Of a stretch of DNA of 64,000 nucleotides, positions 1-9,831 are shown in pieces (the stretch's first letter is position 1; each line of letters opens with the position of its first letter). The DNA is from Pseudomonas iranensis (GTDB lineage: Bacteria; Pseudomonadota; Gammaproteobacteria; Pseudomonadales; Pseudomonadaceae), in NCBI RefSeq assembly GCF_014268585.2, contig NZ_CP077092.1, forward strand, positions 5,059,501 to 5,123,500, read 5' to 3'. The notes under the pieces are model-generated. The model did not search any database and had not been told where the DNA came from. It saw only the letters and a list, made by a program, of their open reading frames with translations. The translations under genes and the position numbers were made by a program.

Positions 1-23
1 GGAGCACAAGCAAGGAAGCTCGC

Positions 24-482
24 ATGCCAGTCCGTCCCAACTCCCACCGTCTGCGCCAAGGTCGTTTCTCGGAAAACGGTCGTGCCTATTTCATCACCTC
101 GGTCATCCACGAACGCCAGCCCGTATTTTTAGATTGGCAGACCGGCCGATTACTGGTTGCCGAACTGCGCCGGGCTCATGAACAAGGAGTCGCGCAATCC
201 ATCGCCTGGGTTGTCATGCCTGACCACTTTCATTGGCTGATGCAATTGCAGCGCGGCTCACTTGGTGAAGTCATTGGCGGTGTAAAGGCTCGCTGTGCGC
301 ATGCGGTTAACAGAAAAACCGGACGTCACGGACCGCTGTGGCAAACCGGCTACCATGACCGAGCGATCCGTGACGGCGAGGATCTGGAGCCCATCGCCCG
401 CTATATCATCAATAATCCCTTGCGAGCCGGGCTGGTTGATAACCTCGGTGATTACCCGCTTTGGGATGCCTGGTGGCTCTGA
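24..482 (+). CDS. REP-associated tyrosine transposase (RAYT, Y1/TnpA-REP family)
   Basis: This 152-residue protein has the Y1 single-strand transposase layout. An HxH metal-binding motif lies in MPDHFHWL (H68, H70). A later YIINNP segment holds the likely nucleophilic tyrosine (about Y127), followed by the usual RAGLV. An AAGGA ribosome binding site lies just before the ATG. RAYTs are domesticated IS200/IS605-like enzymes that act on REP hairpins and are usually single copy. Here the gene is followed at once by a dense array of palindromic repeats, which fits its being the enzyme for that REP class. The family call is strong; activity on these repeats is inference. Confidence 0.93.
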   Translation: MPVRPNSHRLRQGRFSENGRAYFITSVIHERQPVFLDWQTGRLLVAELRRAHEQGVAQSIAWVVMPDHFHWLMQLQRGSLGEVIGGVKARCAHAVNRKTGRHGPLWQTGYHDRAIRDGEDLEPIARYIINNPLRAGLVDNLGDYPLWDAWWL

Positions 483-519
483 GCGCAATAGTTCTATGGA
501 ATAGGTGGATTTCTTCCTC

Positions 520-1255
520 ACACAGACAACATCCCGGGATGTGCACAGCCTACTTGTGGCGAGGGGATTTATCCCCGCTCGACTGCGCAGCAGTCGCCAT
601 TTGCTCACACGCGGTGTGCCTGTAGAAACTGTGGTGGCAGGTTTTGGGGCTGCTTCGCAGCCCAGCGGGGATGAATCCCCTCGCCACAGGGAGTCCCTGC
701 TCGGCTGCGAAGCAGTCGCCACTTGCTTACATGCGGTGTGCCTGTAGAAACTGTGGTGGCAGGTTTTGGGGCTGCTTTGCAGCCCAACGGGGATAAATCC
801 CCTCGCCACAGGGAGTCCCTGCATGACTGATAAATCTGTTAGCCACCTGAATCCTTTCCTCAACACAGACAACATCCCTGAATGCGAACAGCATTTTTGT
901 GGTGAGGGGATTTATCCCCGCTCGGCTGCGCAGCAGTCGCAACTTGCTGACACGCGGTGTGCCTGCATAAACCGTGGAGGCAGGTTTTGGGGCTGCTTTG
1001 CAGCCCAACGGGGATAAATCCCCTCGCCACAGGGAGTTCCTGCATGACTGATAAATCTGTTAGCCACCTGAATCCTTTCCTCAACACAGACAACATCCCG
1101 GGATGTGAACAGCATCCTTGTGGCGAGGGGATTTATCCCCGCTCGGCTGCGCAGCAGGCGCAATTTCCTCACATGCGGTGTGCCTGCATAAACGTGCTGG
1201 CAGGTTTTGGGGCCGCTTCGCGGCCCAGCGGGGATAAATCCCCTCGCCACAGTGT
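520..1255. repeat. REP/BIME array downstream of the RAYT gene
   Basis: The array is built from two mirrored modules. The forward module contains GTGGCGAGGGGATTTATCC and then GCTGCGCAGC. The reverse module contains GGGGCTGCTTCGCAGCCC and ends ATCCCCTCGCCACAG. Forward modules lie near 556, 896 (GTGAGGGG variant) and 1119; reverse modules near 640, 760, 982 and 1208; a truncated forward remnant lies near 700. The spacer motif CACAGACAACATCCC recurs at 521, 863 and 1085, so the last two units are tandem copies about 222 bp apart. The many small reading frames here are repeat artefacts; I see no gene between 483 and 1360. Confidence 0.92.
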
Positions 1256-1360
1256 TTGTTCCAGTTTTATTCAGATAAAGCGCCGGCTCCGCTCTGCACA
1301 TTTTTTTCACCGGCTTCAACCACCGTCTAAGCTTCAGACAAGTCCGATCAATCTGCGTGA

Positions 1361-4300
1361 ATGGATCAGTCGACTATGGGCGCTTTGTGGCAAACCGATT
1401 CGAGTAAAACCGTGGTTCAGACTGAAAGTGTGAATGAAGCGCCTGTCCCTGAAAAACCCCGTCGCAACCGGCACGGGTGGAAGGCTTTCTGGTTGCTGTT
1501 TTTGATCATTGCGGTGGTGGTGGGACTCGCTGCGTCCAAGGAAATGCGCACCTCGCGCTTTCAAGCGCGGGAGCTGAGCCAGTACGCCGCTTCGCTGACC
1601 TACAAACTTGAACCCGGCCCCAGCGAAGCGATTCGTTATCCGGGCAACGGGCCGTTCGATCTGCGCCTGGGTTACAGCTCGCTGGATGAATTCCTGCCGC
1701 GCCTGCTCAAGCGCAACTATGTGATCACCGAGCAGACACGCTTTTCCCCTGCCCTGCTCGGTTACACCGACAAAGGCCTGTTCGTGCCGTATTCGGAAAA
1801 GATCCAGGCCGGGCTGTCGATCACCGATTGCCGAGGCGCGCCGCTGTATCGATACAACTATCCGCAGCAACTGTATGCCGACTTCGCGGCGATTCCGCCG
1901 GTGGTGGTCAGCAGCCTGCTGTTCATCGAAAACCGCTTTCTGCTCGACCCGAAACAACCGCAGGCCAACCCGGCGGTGGACTGGCCGCGTTTCGGCATGG
2001 CGGCGTGGTCGCAAGTGGCGAAACTGCTGCGCCTGCCCGGGCAATCGGCCGGCGGCAGTACCCTGGCAACGCAACTGGAAAAGTATCGCCACTCGCCCGA
2101 TGGCCTGACCGTGTCGGGCGCGGAGAAGATCCGCCAGATGATTTCCGCCAGCGTGCGCGCCTATCAGGACGGCCCGCAGACCCTCGGTTCGCGGCAGAAC
2201 ATCGTGCGCGACTATCTCAACAGCGTGCCGCTCTCGGCAGTACCCGGCCACGGTGAAGTGCACGGCATGGCCGAAGGTTTGCGAGTCTGGTACGGCAGTG
2301 ATTTCAACAAGGCCAACGAGCAACTGAACAGCCCGAAGACCGATCCGCAGACCATGGCCGCCAAAGGCCTGGCCTTGCGTGAAATGCTTTCGCTGATGAT
2401 CGCCCAGCGCCGTCCTTCGCATTACCTGACCAAGGGCCGCGAGGAATTGGCCAGCCTCACCGACAGCCACCTGCGCCTGCTCAAGCAGAACGGTGTGATC
2501 GACAGCGCTCTGGCCGACGCCGCGCTGGCAAGCACCGTGTCGTACCGTGACTGGCAGACCCAGCCAACCATGCAGCCGATCGAAACCAACAAAGGCATCA
2601 GCGTTGCCCGCAGCCGCCTGGCGAGCATGCTCAACCGGCCGCTTTACGACCTCGATCGTCTCGACCTCTCAGCCACCAGCACCCTGCAGGGCGACCTGCA
2701 AACGCAGGCCACGGCTTATCTGAAAAAACTCGCCGATCCGGCCTACGCCGCCGAAATCGGCCTGCTCGGCGAACGCCTGCTGACGCCGACCAGCACCACG
2801 CAAGTACGCTACAGCTTCACCCTCTTCGAACTGACCCCGGACGGCTCGCGAGTACGCGTGCAGACCGACAGCACCGACCAGCCGTTCGACATCAACGAGG
2901 GCAGCAAGCTCGAACTCGGCTCCACGGCGAAAATGCGTGTGCTGACCACGTACCTGCAAATCGTCGCCGAACTGCACGACAAGTACGGCGCGATGAGCGC
3001 AGCAGAACTGAAGAAAGTCGAAGTGCCGGATCAGGATCGCCTCAGCCGCTGGGTCATCGACTACCTGATCCAGAACAAGGACCACGATCTGTCGAAGCTG
3101 CTCGGCGCCGCGCTCGATCGCAAATACTCGGCCAGCCCGGGCGAGGCGTTTTTCACCGGCGGCGGCCTGCACAGATTCAACAACTTCCGCAAAGAGGACA
3201 ACGGTCGCCTGCCGACCCTGCGCGATTCGCTGCGCGAGTCGATCAACCTGCCGTTCATTCGGCTGATGCGCGACATCGTCCGTTACACCACCTACTCAGG
3301 CCCGAACGGCGAATTGCTCAAGGATGACCGCGACCCGCGGCGCCAGGAATACCTGGCCAGTTTTGCTGACCGTGAAGGCACCTCGTTCCTGCTCAAGTTC
3401 TGGAAGAAGTACAAGAACAAGGACACTCAGGCGCGCTTGGAAACTTTCCTCGACAGCATCCGCCCGACGCCGATTCGCATGGCGGCGGTGCACCGTTATC
3501 TGTTGCCGGATGCCAGCCAGGAAGACTTCAACAGCTTTGTTCGCGCACACCTCAAAGGCGCCAGGCTCAAGGAGAAACTCACCGACGATCGTCTGATCCG
3601 CCTCTACGATGCCTACGGCCCCGGCAGTTACGATTTGCCGGACCAGGGCTTCATCGCCAAGGTCCATCCGCTGGACCTGTGGATGATGGGCTACCTGCTG
3701 CATCACCCGGAAGCGACCTTCAGCGAGATCGTCAAGGCCAGCCATTTCGAGCGCCAGGAAGTCTACAGTTGGCTGTTCAAGAGCCGACACAAAGGCGCGC
3801 GCGACAGCCGCATTCGCACCATGCTCGAGATCGAAGCGTTCCTCGACATTCATCAGCGCTGGCAAAAAGTCGGCTACCCGTTCGATCATCTGGTGCCGTC
3901 ACTGGCCACCGCCATCGGCAGCTCGGGCGACCGCCCCGCCGCGCTCGCCGAGCTGATCGGCACCATCCTCAATGACGGCGTACGCATGCCAACGCTGCGC
4001 ATCGACAGCCTGCATTTCGCCGCCGATACGCCGTACGAAACCAGACTGGTCAACGACCCGCACGTGGGTAAACGCGTGATGCCGGTGGAAGTGGCCAGAG
4101 CCATGCGCGAGGCGTTGTCGCAAGTGGTCGATGCCGGTACCGCCAAACGGCTGTCCGGCAGTTTCAAACTGCCCGATGGCACGCCGCTGGCCATGGGTGG
4201 CAAGACCGGCACCGGGGATAACCGCATCGCGGCGATCGGGTCCGGCGGACGGATCATAAGTTCGAAGTCGATCAACCGCACGGCGACCTTCGTGTTCTAC

Positions 4301-4513
4301 ATCGGCGACCACCACTTCGGCACGCTCACCGCGTTCGTACCGGGGCGCTCGGCAGAGAACTTCAAGTTCACCTCGGCCCTGCCTACGCAGGTGCTCAAGG
4401 GCATGGCGCCGATTCTCACGCCGTACCTGCAACCGGGCAGCGACTCGCAATGCCGGCCGAAGCAAACCGCGAGCGTGGCTCAGGTCCGCTCCGGCATGAC
4501 CGCCAACAGGTAA
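1361..4513 (+). CDS. Bifunctional penicillin-binding protein (GT51 transglycosylase plus transpeptidase), atypical
   Basis: The 1050-residue inner-membrane protein has a short cytoplasmic head, one membrane helix at about residues 43-58 and a periplasmic body. The glycosyltransferase 51 signature is present: ENRF around E190 and GGSTLATQLEK at 231-241. A transpeptidase-like domain follows, with STAK (S521-K524), a possible SxN at 627-629 and KTG at K948. Such proteins polymerise and crosslink peptidoglycan. It is longer than PBP1a or PBP1b and matches neither end to end, so it is an accessory paralogue. An ATG five codons downstream could also be the start. It stands alone, with no operon partner. 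Confidence 0.85.
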   Translation: MDQSTMGALWQTDSSKTVVQTESVNEAPVPEKPRRNRHGWKAFWLLFLIIAVVVGLAASKEMRTSRFQARELSQYAASLTYKLEPGPSEAIRYPGNGPFDLRLGYSSLDEFLPRLLKRNYVITEQTRFSPALLGYTDKGLFVPYSEKIQAGLSITDCRGAPLYRYNYPQQLYADFAAIPPVVVSSLLFIENRFLLDPKQPQANPAVDWPRFGMAAWSQVAKLLRLPGQSAGGSTLATQLEKYRHSPDGLTVSGAEKIRQMISASVRAYQDGPQTLGSRQNIVRDYLNSVPLSAVPGHGEVHGMAEGLRVWYGSDFNKANEQLNSPKTDPQTMAAKGLALREMLSLMIAQRRPSHYLTKGREELASLTDSHLRLLKQNGVIDSALADAALASTVSYRDWQTQPTMQPIETNKGISVARSRLASMLNRPLYDLDRLDLSATSTLQGDLQTQATAYLKKLADPAYAAEIGLLGERLLTPTSTTQVRYSFTLFELTPDGSRVRVQTDSTDQPFDINEGSKLELGSTAKMRVLTTYLQIVAELHDKYGAMSAAELKKVEVPDQDRLSRWVIDYLIQNKDHDLSKLLGAALDRKYSASPGEAFFTGGGLHRFNNFRKEDNGRLPTLRDSLRESINLPFIRLMRDIVRYTTYSGPNGELLKDDRDPRRQEYLASFADREGTSFLLKFWKKYKNKDTQARLETFLDSIRPTPIRMAAVHRYLLPDASQEDFNSFVRAHLKGARLKEKLTDDRLIRLYDAYGPGSYDLPDQGFIAKVHPLDLWMMGYLLHHPEATFSEIVKASHFERQEVYSWLFKSRHKGARDSRIRTMLEIEAFLDIHQRWQKVGYPFDHLVPSLATAIGSSGDRPAALAELIGTILNDGVRMPTLRIDSLHFAADTPYETRLVNDPHVGKRVMPVEVARAMREALSQVVDAGTAKRLSGSFKLPDGTPLAMGGKTGTGDNRIAAIGSGGRIISSKSINRTATFVFYIGDHHFGTLTAFVPGRSAENFKFTSALPTQVLKGMAPILTPYLQPGSDSQCRPKQTASVAQVRSGMTANR

Positions 4514-4704
4514 GCGGTGCTGAAGAGCGCCGCTTCGGTGTGAAATGACTGGCGCGCGGCGGGTGGTATTCCTGCATTTTTCCGATTCGAATATTCGTCG
4601 GGTTCAGCGCCGAAAGAGGCGTTTGCCTTTCGATCTTTGCGCTTTTGTTTTGTCTTTGTGTCAGTAGGCTGATCGCTCCCATAACAATCAAGGATGATTG
4701 GCCA

Positions 4705-7700
4705 ATGTCGCTCACTCCCGCGCTCGCCGAAACGGAAAAAGGCCGGCACTACGAGTTCATCAAATCCGCCGTCAGCGCGCCCTTCAAAAACGCGTCCCTT
4801 GAACGGGCCAAAGCGTTGGCGAACGCGCCAATGAAAATCGAGCCATGGTTTTCCGCCTTGGGTGCCGGCACCCAGGCGAATCTCTCCGCCGCCAATCTCA
4901 AGGCCTGGAAGTCGCAGAACCTTGTCGACCATCTCATGGCGCAGATCGACCTGTATGCCTTCGCCGAGCCGTTGCTAAAGACCAGAATCAAACAGCGGCA
5001 TGGCCTCGACCTTGACGTGCAGCTCACTTGGGTACGCCTCTACCGCGAGGGCGAAAGCGCTCGCACCGTGTCTTTGCTGGATGCTGCACTGCATAACTTT
5101 GCCAGTGACGAAGACGCTGATCCGGACTCGTCGTACATTACCAAACCCAACGAAAACGGCCATTTCGATACGCTGCCGATTTATCGGCAAATGTCCATCG
5201 GTCAGTTTCAGCAGTTGTGCCGTGATCTGGATATCGGCGCGCAGTACAAGACGCATCTCGAAAGCTTGCTGCTGCCCGCCGATACGTTTTCCCAAGGGGC
5301 GCTGCAAGCCAAAGTGATCGCCAGCCAGCAAGACGCTTTGGCCGTCGCGGCGCAGGTGGCCTTGCTCAAGGGCGACCTCGGACTTGATGCGCACACGATG
5401 CTGTTCGACCTGATCGGCAACCAGACCAGGCCGCAGCTCGCCGGCTGGCCGGTGCGTTTTCGCGATCTTTCCCTGCTGGGCACGCGCCTTACCGGCGTAT
5501 CGCTGATGTTGTATGGCGCCGGTGAGGATAGCGGCAAGCGTCGGGCAATAGCGTACATCCCGCATGATCCCGACCACCCGCTCAAGGATTACGACTCGCT
5601 CGTCGATTTCAAGGAAGAGCTGATACGCCAATTGCGTGACAACCGCTTCAGCGAGGCGACCCGACAGACCTATCGCCAGTTCTTCAGCCAGTTCGTCGAC
5701 CAACAGCAACGCGGACATTTTTTCGCTGAACTGGAGCAACGTCTGTTCACGGTGCGTTTTTTCCCACGCGAAGACCCCACCGATCAGAGCCCGCCATGGC
5801 GCAAAGTGGCGGTGGAGAAACCGCGGCTGCAGTTTCGCCATTTACCGTTTCGGGAAAATTACTGGCGCTACGGCTATCAGCAAAAGCTCAACAAGATCCT
5901 TAACGATGCGCGGGAAATTGCCGTGTCCACCGCCGACGCGGACAGCAAGGCGCGCAGTAAGTGGTGGGATAACTTCCTGAAAATCCTTGAGACAATCGCC
6001 GAAACCGTCTTGCTGATCGCCACCCCCTTCGTACCGGGGCTGGGCGAGGTGATGATGGTCTACACCGCACTGCAACTGACCACTGAGGTGATAGAAGGGG
6101 TCGTCGATCTGGCCGAAGGCCTTGGCCAGGAAGCCGCCGAGCATGTCATCAGCGTGGTGACCAACGTCATCCAGTTGGCCGCGTTCAGCGCCGGCGCGCA
6201 GATCGGCGAGGTGCTCAAGGTCAAGCTGTCAGCGCTGGTCGACGACATGCTGCCGGTGAAGTTGCCCGATGGCAAAGCGAGCCTGTGGCATCGCGACCTG
6301 GCGCCTTATGCACATGACGACCTGACTTTGTCGGCAGAGTCGAAGCCCGACCGACACGGCCTGCATCAGCACGAACGCGGCAGCATCCTGCCGCTGGACG
6401 ACAAGCTCTATGTGGTGAAAAAAGCTTCAGCCGATCCGGCCAGTAAAGCCCACCGGATCAAACACCCGAAACGCACCAACGCCTATCAGCCAAAGGCCGA
6501 GCACAACGGCCATGGTGCCTGGCTGCATGAAGCGGAGAACCCGCAGGACTGGCCGGATGCCAAGCTGATGCAGCGCCTTGGCCACAGCGTCGAACGCTTT
6601 TCGCCCACGCAACGCGAGAACATCCGCCGCAGCAGCGGCACCACCCATGATGAACTGCGGCGCATGCATTCCGACAACAGCCCGCCACCGCCGCTGCTGG
6701 CCGATACGGTCAAGCGCTTCGATGCCCATGAAGAGGTGCTCGATGCCACGCTGAAAATCCGCAAAGGCGAACCGATCGCGGGCGAATCGGTGTGGCTGGA
6801 GCCGATGCTGACCGGCCTGCCCGGCTGGCCCTCCGCGCGCGCGCTGGAAGTATTCGCTCGCCAGGACCTGACAGGGTATTCGCGCAAATACGGCAACCCG
6901 CTGGCCGCGCCTGCCGACACTCTGCGCATCAGCCTCGCCGATCTCACCGCCGGCCGATTGCCGGAGCGGGTCGCCGGTTTTCTGCGTGACGAGGAATTCA
7001 ACAACCTGCTCGGCCCCATGGTTACCCCAGAGCAACGTGTGGCTGCCTTGCGCAACCTGCTCGCCGATGCGGTCAATCAGCGCCGCAACGAAGTCGTTCA
7101 GCATGTTTATCAGGCCGGCGAGCGCGGCGGCAACGGCGAGCTGCGGGTGATCAGGCAAACGTTTCCCGACTTGCCACTGCCGCTGGCGGAAAAAGTCGTG
7201 GCCCAGGCGCGCCCGGCAGAATTGCAGCGAATCCACGATGAGCAACGGTTACCCCTGCGCCTGAAAACCGAAGCCCGTGAACTGGATTTCGAAGCCTCGG
7301 CGACGCGCGCTTACGAAGGCTTCTTTCGCGACGACCTGTTGACCGCGCAGACCGAACGGCTGGCGCTCAACACCCTGAAAATCCACAGCGACAGCTTTGC
7401 CGACCTGCGTATCGAGGTACTGGACGGCAGCGCCGAGGGACCGCTGCGCTGCAGCGTCGGCCCGGAAGATGCGACCACGGTGCGGCGCCTGATCCGCAAC
7501 GAAATGGGCCGCTACGAGGTGCGCGACGCTAACGGCCGCAGCCTGCACGACGGCGCTGATTTCCACGACTCGGTCCTGCGCGCCTTACCGGACGAAGTCC
7601 TGTCGGGTCTCGGTTATGCTCGCGGCCAGGGCAGCGCCTTGAAGCTGTGGCTTATGGACAACTGCGCAATGCCTGCCGAACGCCGCAGCGCGCTGGCCGA

Positions 7701-9777
7701 ACCGCCGATTCGCGCGGTGGTGCCCCGTGAAACCGAACTGCTGGTGCGTGGCTGGCCATGGGAGGCTAAAACCCCCGAGCAAAGGCTCAGGCAGTTGTAC
7801 CCGAAACTGAACGACCGGGAAATCGCGACCTTCATCAAGGCACTTGAGAAGAAGGGCGAGACCGACGCCGCCATTACCAGACTGGAGCGTGAGCGCAAAA
7901 CACTCGACGCGACCCTTGAGAACTGGCGCTACAGCTATCCGTCCGACATTGACGCTTCGGGTGAACAGACCGGAATCTCTGCCGCATACGTACGCGAAGG
8001 TGGCCTCCACATCGAGCAACGGTTAAAGGAATGCTTCGCGCGCAGGAGCGAGATATTCGATGAACACAGCAACCATCCTGAGCAAGGCTATACGCTTGAC
8101 CTGTCGTCCGAGATGCTGCAGCCGGATCTTGAACCCTGGTGGCGCGACCTGCGCCAGCGCCCCGGAATGAACCGGTTCCTTGAACAGATCACCGCACTGA
8201 AGCTCGATAACACACAACTCTCAGCCAGCCCCGACGGCCTGTTGGGCAGCTTCCCCAATCTGCGCCAGTTGAGCGCCCGTCGATGCGAACTGCAGGAAAT
8301 ACCCACGAACGTGGGCCGGATGAATCGGCTCGAAGTGCTGGATCTGGCCGACAACAACATTCAACTGTCCTTCGCATCCGCCAGGCAGCTTGACGACCTC
8401 GCTCGCCTGCGGATCTTGAACCTCAACGGCAATCCGCTACGCGTGCCGCCGGACGTGGGAAACATGGATCAGTTGCTTGAATTGAACCTGGCCAATACCC
8501 GTATCCGCGACTGGCCGCAGGGGCTGCTGGAAGCCAACGGACAAACCGTCCAACGCCCGCGCGGTTTCATGCTCGACATGCGGGGCAATCCGATCGATAG
8601 CCTGCCGCAGGTCGAACTCGCATCCGACCAGGCGCGACTGGTCAGCCGAGCCCGTTTCGACAAAACCAGGCTGACCAACGAACAAAGGGTGCAACTGGGA
8701 CGTTATCGAGAATCCACAGGCCTGAGCTTCGATCAGCGCTACTCGCAAGCAGCGCAGGATGAAATCAGCCATTGGCAGCTGTTTCCCCAAGACTCGGCCG
8801 GCTTCAGTCAATCGGCGTCACACAGCAAATACCGCGAAGAATCCTGGCACGATTTGATGAACGAGCCCGATTCGGCAGGTTTTTTCAGCGTAATCCGCAA
8901 GCAGCGCGAGACGGCGGATTACCGTACGGAGCAAGGAAGGCGAAACCTGACCGCACGGGTCTGGGAAATGGTCGACGCCGCCGCGCTTGACGACCGCCTG
9001 CGTGAACAGCTCTTCAGGCAAGCCGCTTCGCCGAAGGATGGCGGCGATCTCGGCGCCCGATTGTTCAATTCGCTAGGGCTCAAAGTACTGGTTACCAAAG
9101 CCTGCAACGAGTCGACATCGCCCAGCGTGCTGGAAAACCGACTGGTTCGCCTGGCGCGCAGTGCGGCGCGGCTCGACCGGGTGAGCGATGAGGCGACCAT
9201 GGAGGTCAGTCGCCAGCAACAGCAGCATCTGATCGATCCGCACCTGCCGGCTCCGGACGAAACACAGGTCCATCGGGCTTTCGAAACAGGTCTTGGCGAG
9301 CGTCTCGATTTGCCCTGGCAATCGCCGGGCATGCCGGATCAGCCCGGCGCCGGCGTAACGCAGGCAAAACTCGACGCTGCCTATCAGAGGATCATCCAGC
9401 GTGAACAAGGTAATGGTCTGATCAACGGCATGATAGATCTGGATTCGGACAGGTTCTGGGAAAACTATCTCATCGACACCTGCCCCGAGCGTTTTCAGGA
9501 TAATCATCGCCTGTTCGAGGAAAAATACACGCAGCTGAATGCGTTGCGTAGCGCCCAGGCGGAATGGGCCGGCAACGAAATCCGTACGCCACGAAACGAT
9601 TTACAGCGACGAATAGAGCGCCTCGCCGATCTGTTGGGTATAGCGCATGAAGACGTACTGAGCGGCGAAGCGATGACCGACGCGCAATACACAAAATGGC
9701 GGAAAAAAATCACCCGTGACCGCAACGAGCTGAGCCGAACCCTGACTCGTGAAGCGCTGGGCAGGGCCGGCCTCTGA
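4705..9777 (+). CDS. Large LRR/NEL-type E3-ligase-like effector protein, catalytic Cys apparently lost
   Basis: The ATG at 4705 is chosen because AAGGA lies about 10 bases upstream; an in-frame ATG at 4645 has no such site. The protein is 1690 residues. The long N-terminal part resembles the large N-terminal region of Pseudomonas NEL proteins, with a hydrophobic stretch at about 430-505 that could touch membranes. Leucine-rich repeats follow at about 1160-1300 (LDLADNNIQ, LNLNGNPLRVPPD), then a NEL-like C-terminal domain from about 1310. NEL enzymes of the IpaH family are secreted ubiquitin ligases using a Cys in a CxD motif. At the matching place, before LGARLFNSLGLKVLV, this protein reads GGD (G1446). 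No secretion genes lie nearby. Confidence 0.8.
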   Translation: MSLTPALAETEKGRHYEFIKSAVSAPFKNASLERAKALANAPMKIEPWFSALGAGTQANLSAANLKAWKSQNLVDHLMAQIDLYAFAEPLLKTRIKQRHGLDLDVQLTWVRLYREGESARTVSLLDAALHNFASDEDADPDSSYITKPNENGHFDTLPIYRQMSIGQFQQLCRDLDIGAQYKTHLESLLLPADTFSQGALQAKVIASQQDALAVAAQVALLKGDLGLDAHTMLFDLIGNQTRPQLAGWPVRFRDLSLLGTRLTGVSLMLYGAGEDSGKRRAIAYIPHDPDHPLKDYDSLVDFKEELIRQLRDNRFSEATRQTYRQFFSQFVDQQQRGHFFAELEQRLFTVRFFPREDPTDQSPPWRKVAVEKPRLQFRHLPFRENYWRYGYQQKLNKILNDAREIAVSTADADSKARSKWWDNFLKILETIAETVLLIATPFVPGLGEVMMVYTALQLTTEVIEGVVDLAEGLGQEAAEHVISVVTNVIQLAAFSAGAQIGEVLKVKLSALVDDMLPVKLPDGKASLWHRDLAPYAHDDLTLSAESKPDRHGLHQHERGSILPLDDKLYVVKKASADPASKAHRIKHPKRTNAYQPKAEHNGHGAWLHEAENPQDWPDAKLMQRLGHSVERFSPTQRENIRRSSGTTHDELRRMHSDNSPPPPLLADTVKRFDAHEEVLDATLKIRKGEPIAGESVWLEPMLTGLPGWPSARALEVFARQDLTGYSRKYGNPLAAPADTLRISLADLTAGRLPERVAGFLRDEEFNNLLGPMVTPEQRVAALRNLLADAVNQRRNEVVQHVYQAGERGGNGELRVIRQTFPDLPLPLAEKVVAQARPAELQRIHDEQRLPLRLKTEARELDFEASATRAYEGFFRDDLLTAQTERLALNTLKIHSDSFADLRIEVLDGSAEGPLRCSVGPEDATTVRRLIRNEMGRYEVRDANGRSLHDGADFHDSVLRALPDEVLSGLGYARGQGSALKLWLMDNCAMPAERRSALAEPPIRAVVPRETELLVRGWPWEAKTPEQRLRQLYPKLNDREIATFIKALEKKGETDAAITRLERERKTLDATLENWRYSYPSDIDASGEQTGISAAYVREGGLHIEQRLKECFARRSEIFDEHSNHPEQGYTLDLSSEMLQPDLEPWWRDLRQRPGMNRFLEQITALKLDNTQLSASPDGLLGSFPNLRQLSARRCELQEIPTNVGRMNRLEVLDLADNNIQLSFASARQLDDLARLRILNLNGNPLRVPPDVGNMDQLLELNLANTRIRDWPQGLLEANGQTVQRPRGFMLDMRGNPIDSLPQVELASDQARLVSRARFDKTRLTNEQRVQLGRYRESTGLSFDQRYSQAAQDEISHWQLFPQDSAGFSQSASHSKYREESWHDLMNEPDSAGFFSVIRKQRETADYRTEQGRRNLTARVWEMVDAAALDDRLREQLFRQAASPKDGGDLGARLFNSLGLKVLVTKACNESTSPSVLENRLVRLARSAARLDRVSDEATMEVSRQQQQHLIDPHLPAPDETQVHRAFETGLGERLDLPWQSPGMPDQPGAGVTQAKLDAAYQRIIQREQGNGLINGMIDLDSDRFWENYLIDTCPERFQDNHRLFEEKYTQLNALRSAQAEWAGNEIRTPRNDLQRRIERLADLLGIAHEDVLSGEAMTDAQYTKWRKKITRDRNELSRTLTREALGRAGL

Positions 9778-9831
9778 CAGCGCTTGTTCAGCCCGGCCAG
9801 CGCCCTGATCGCTGGTCGGGCGGCACGCTCA

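Noticed and set aside
258..1433. Several overlapping short frames in the REP array
   Set aside because: They consist of the repeat itself read in different frames, as shown by recurring phrases at each repeat unit.
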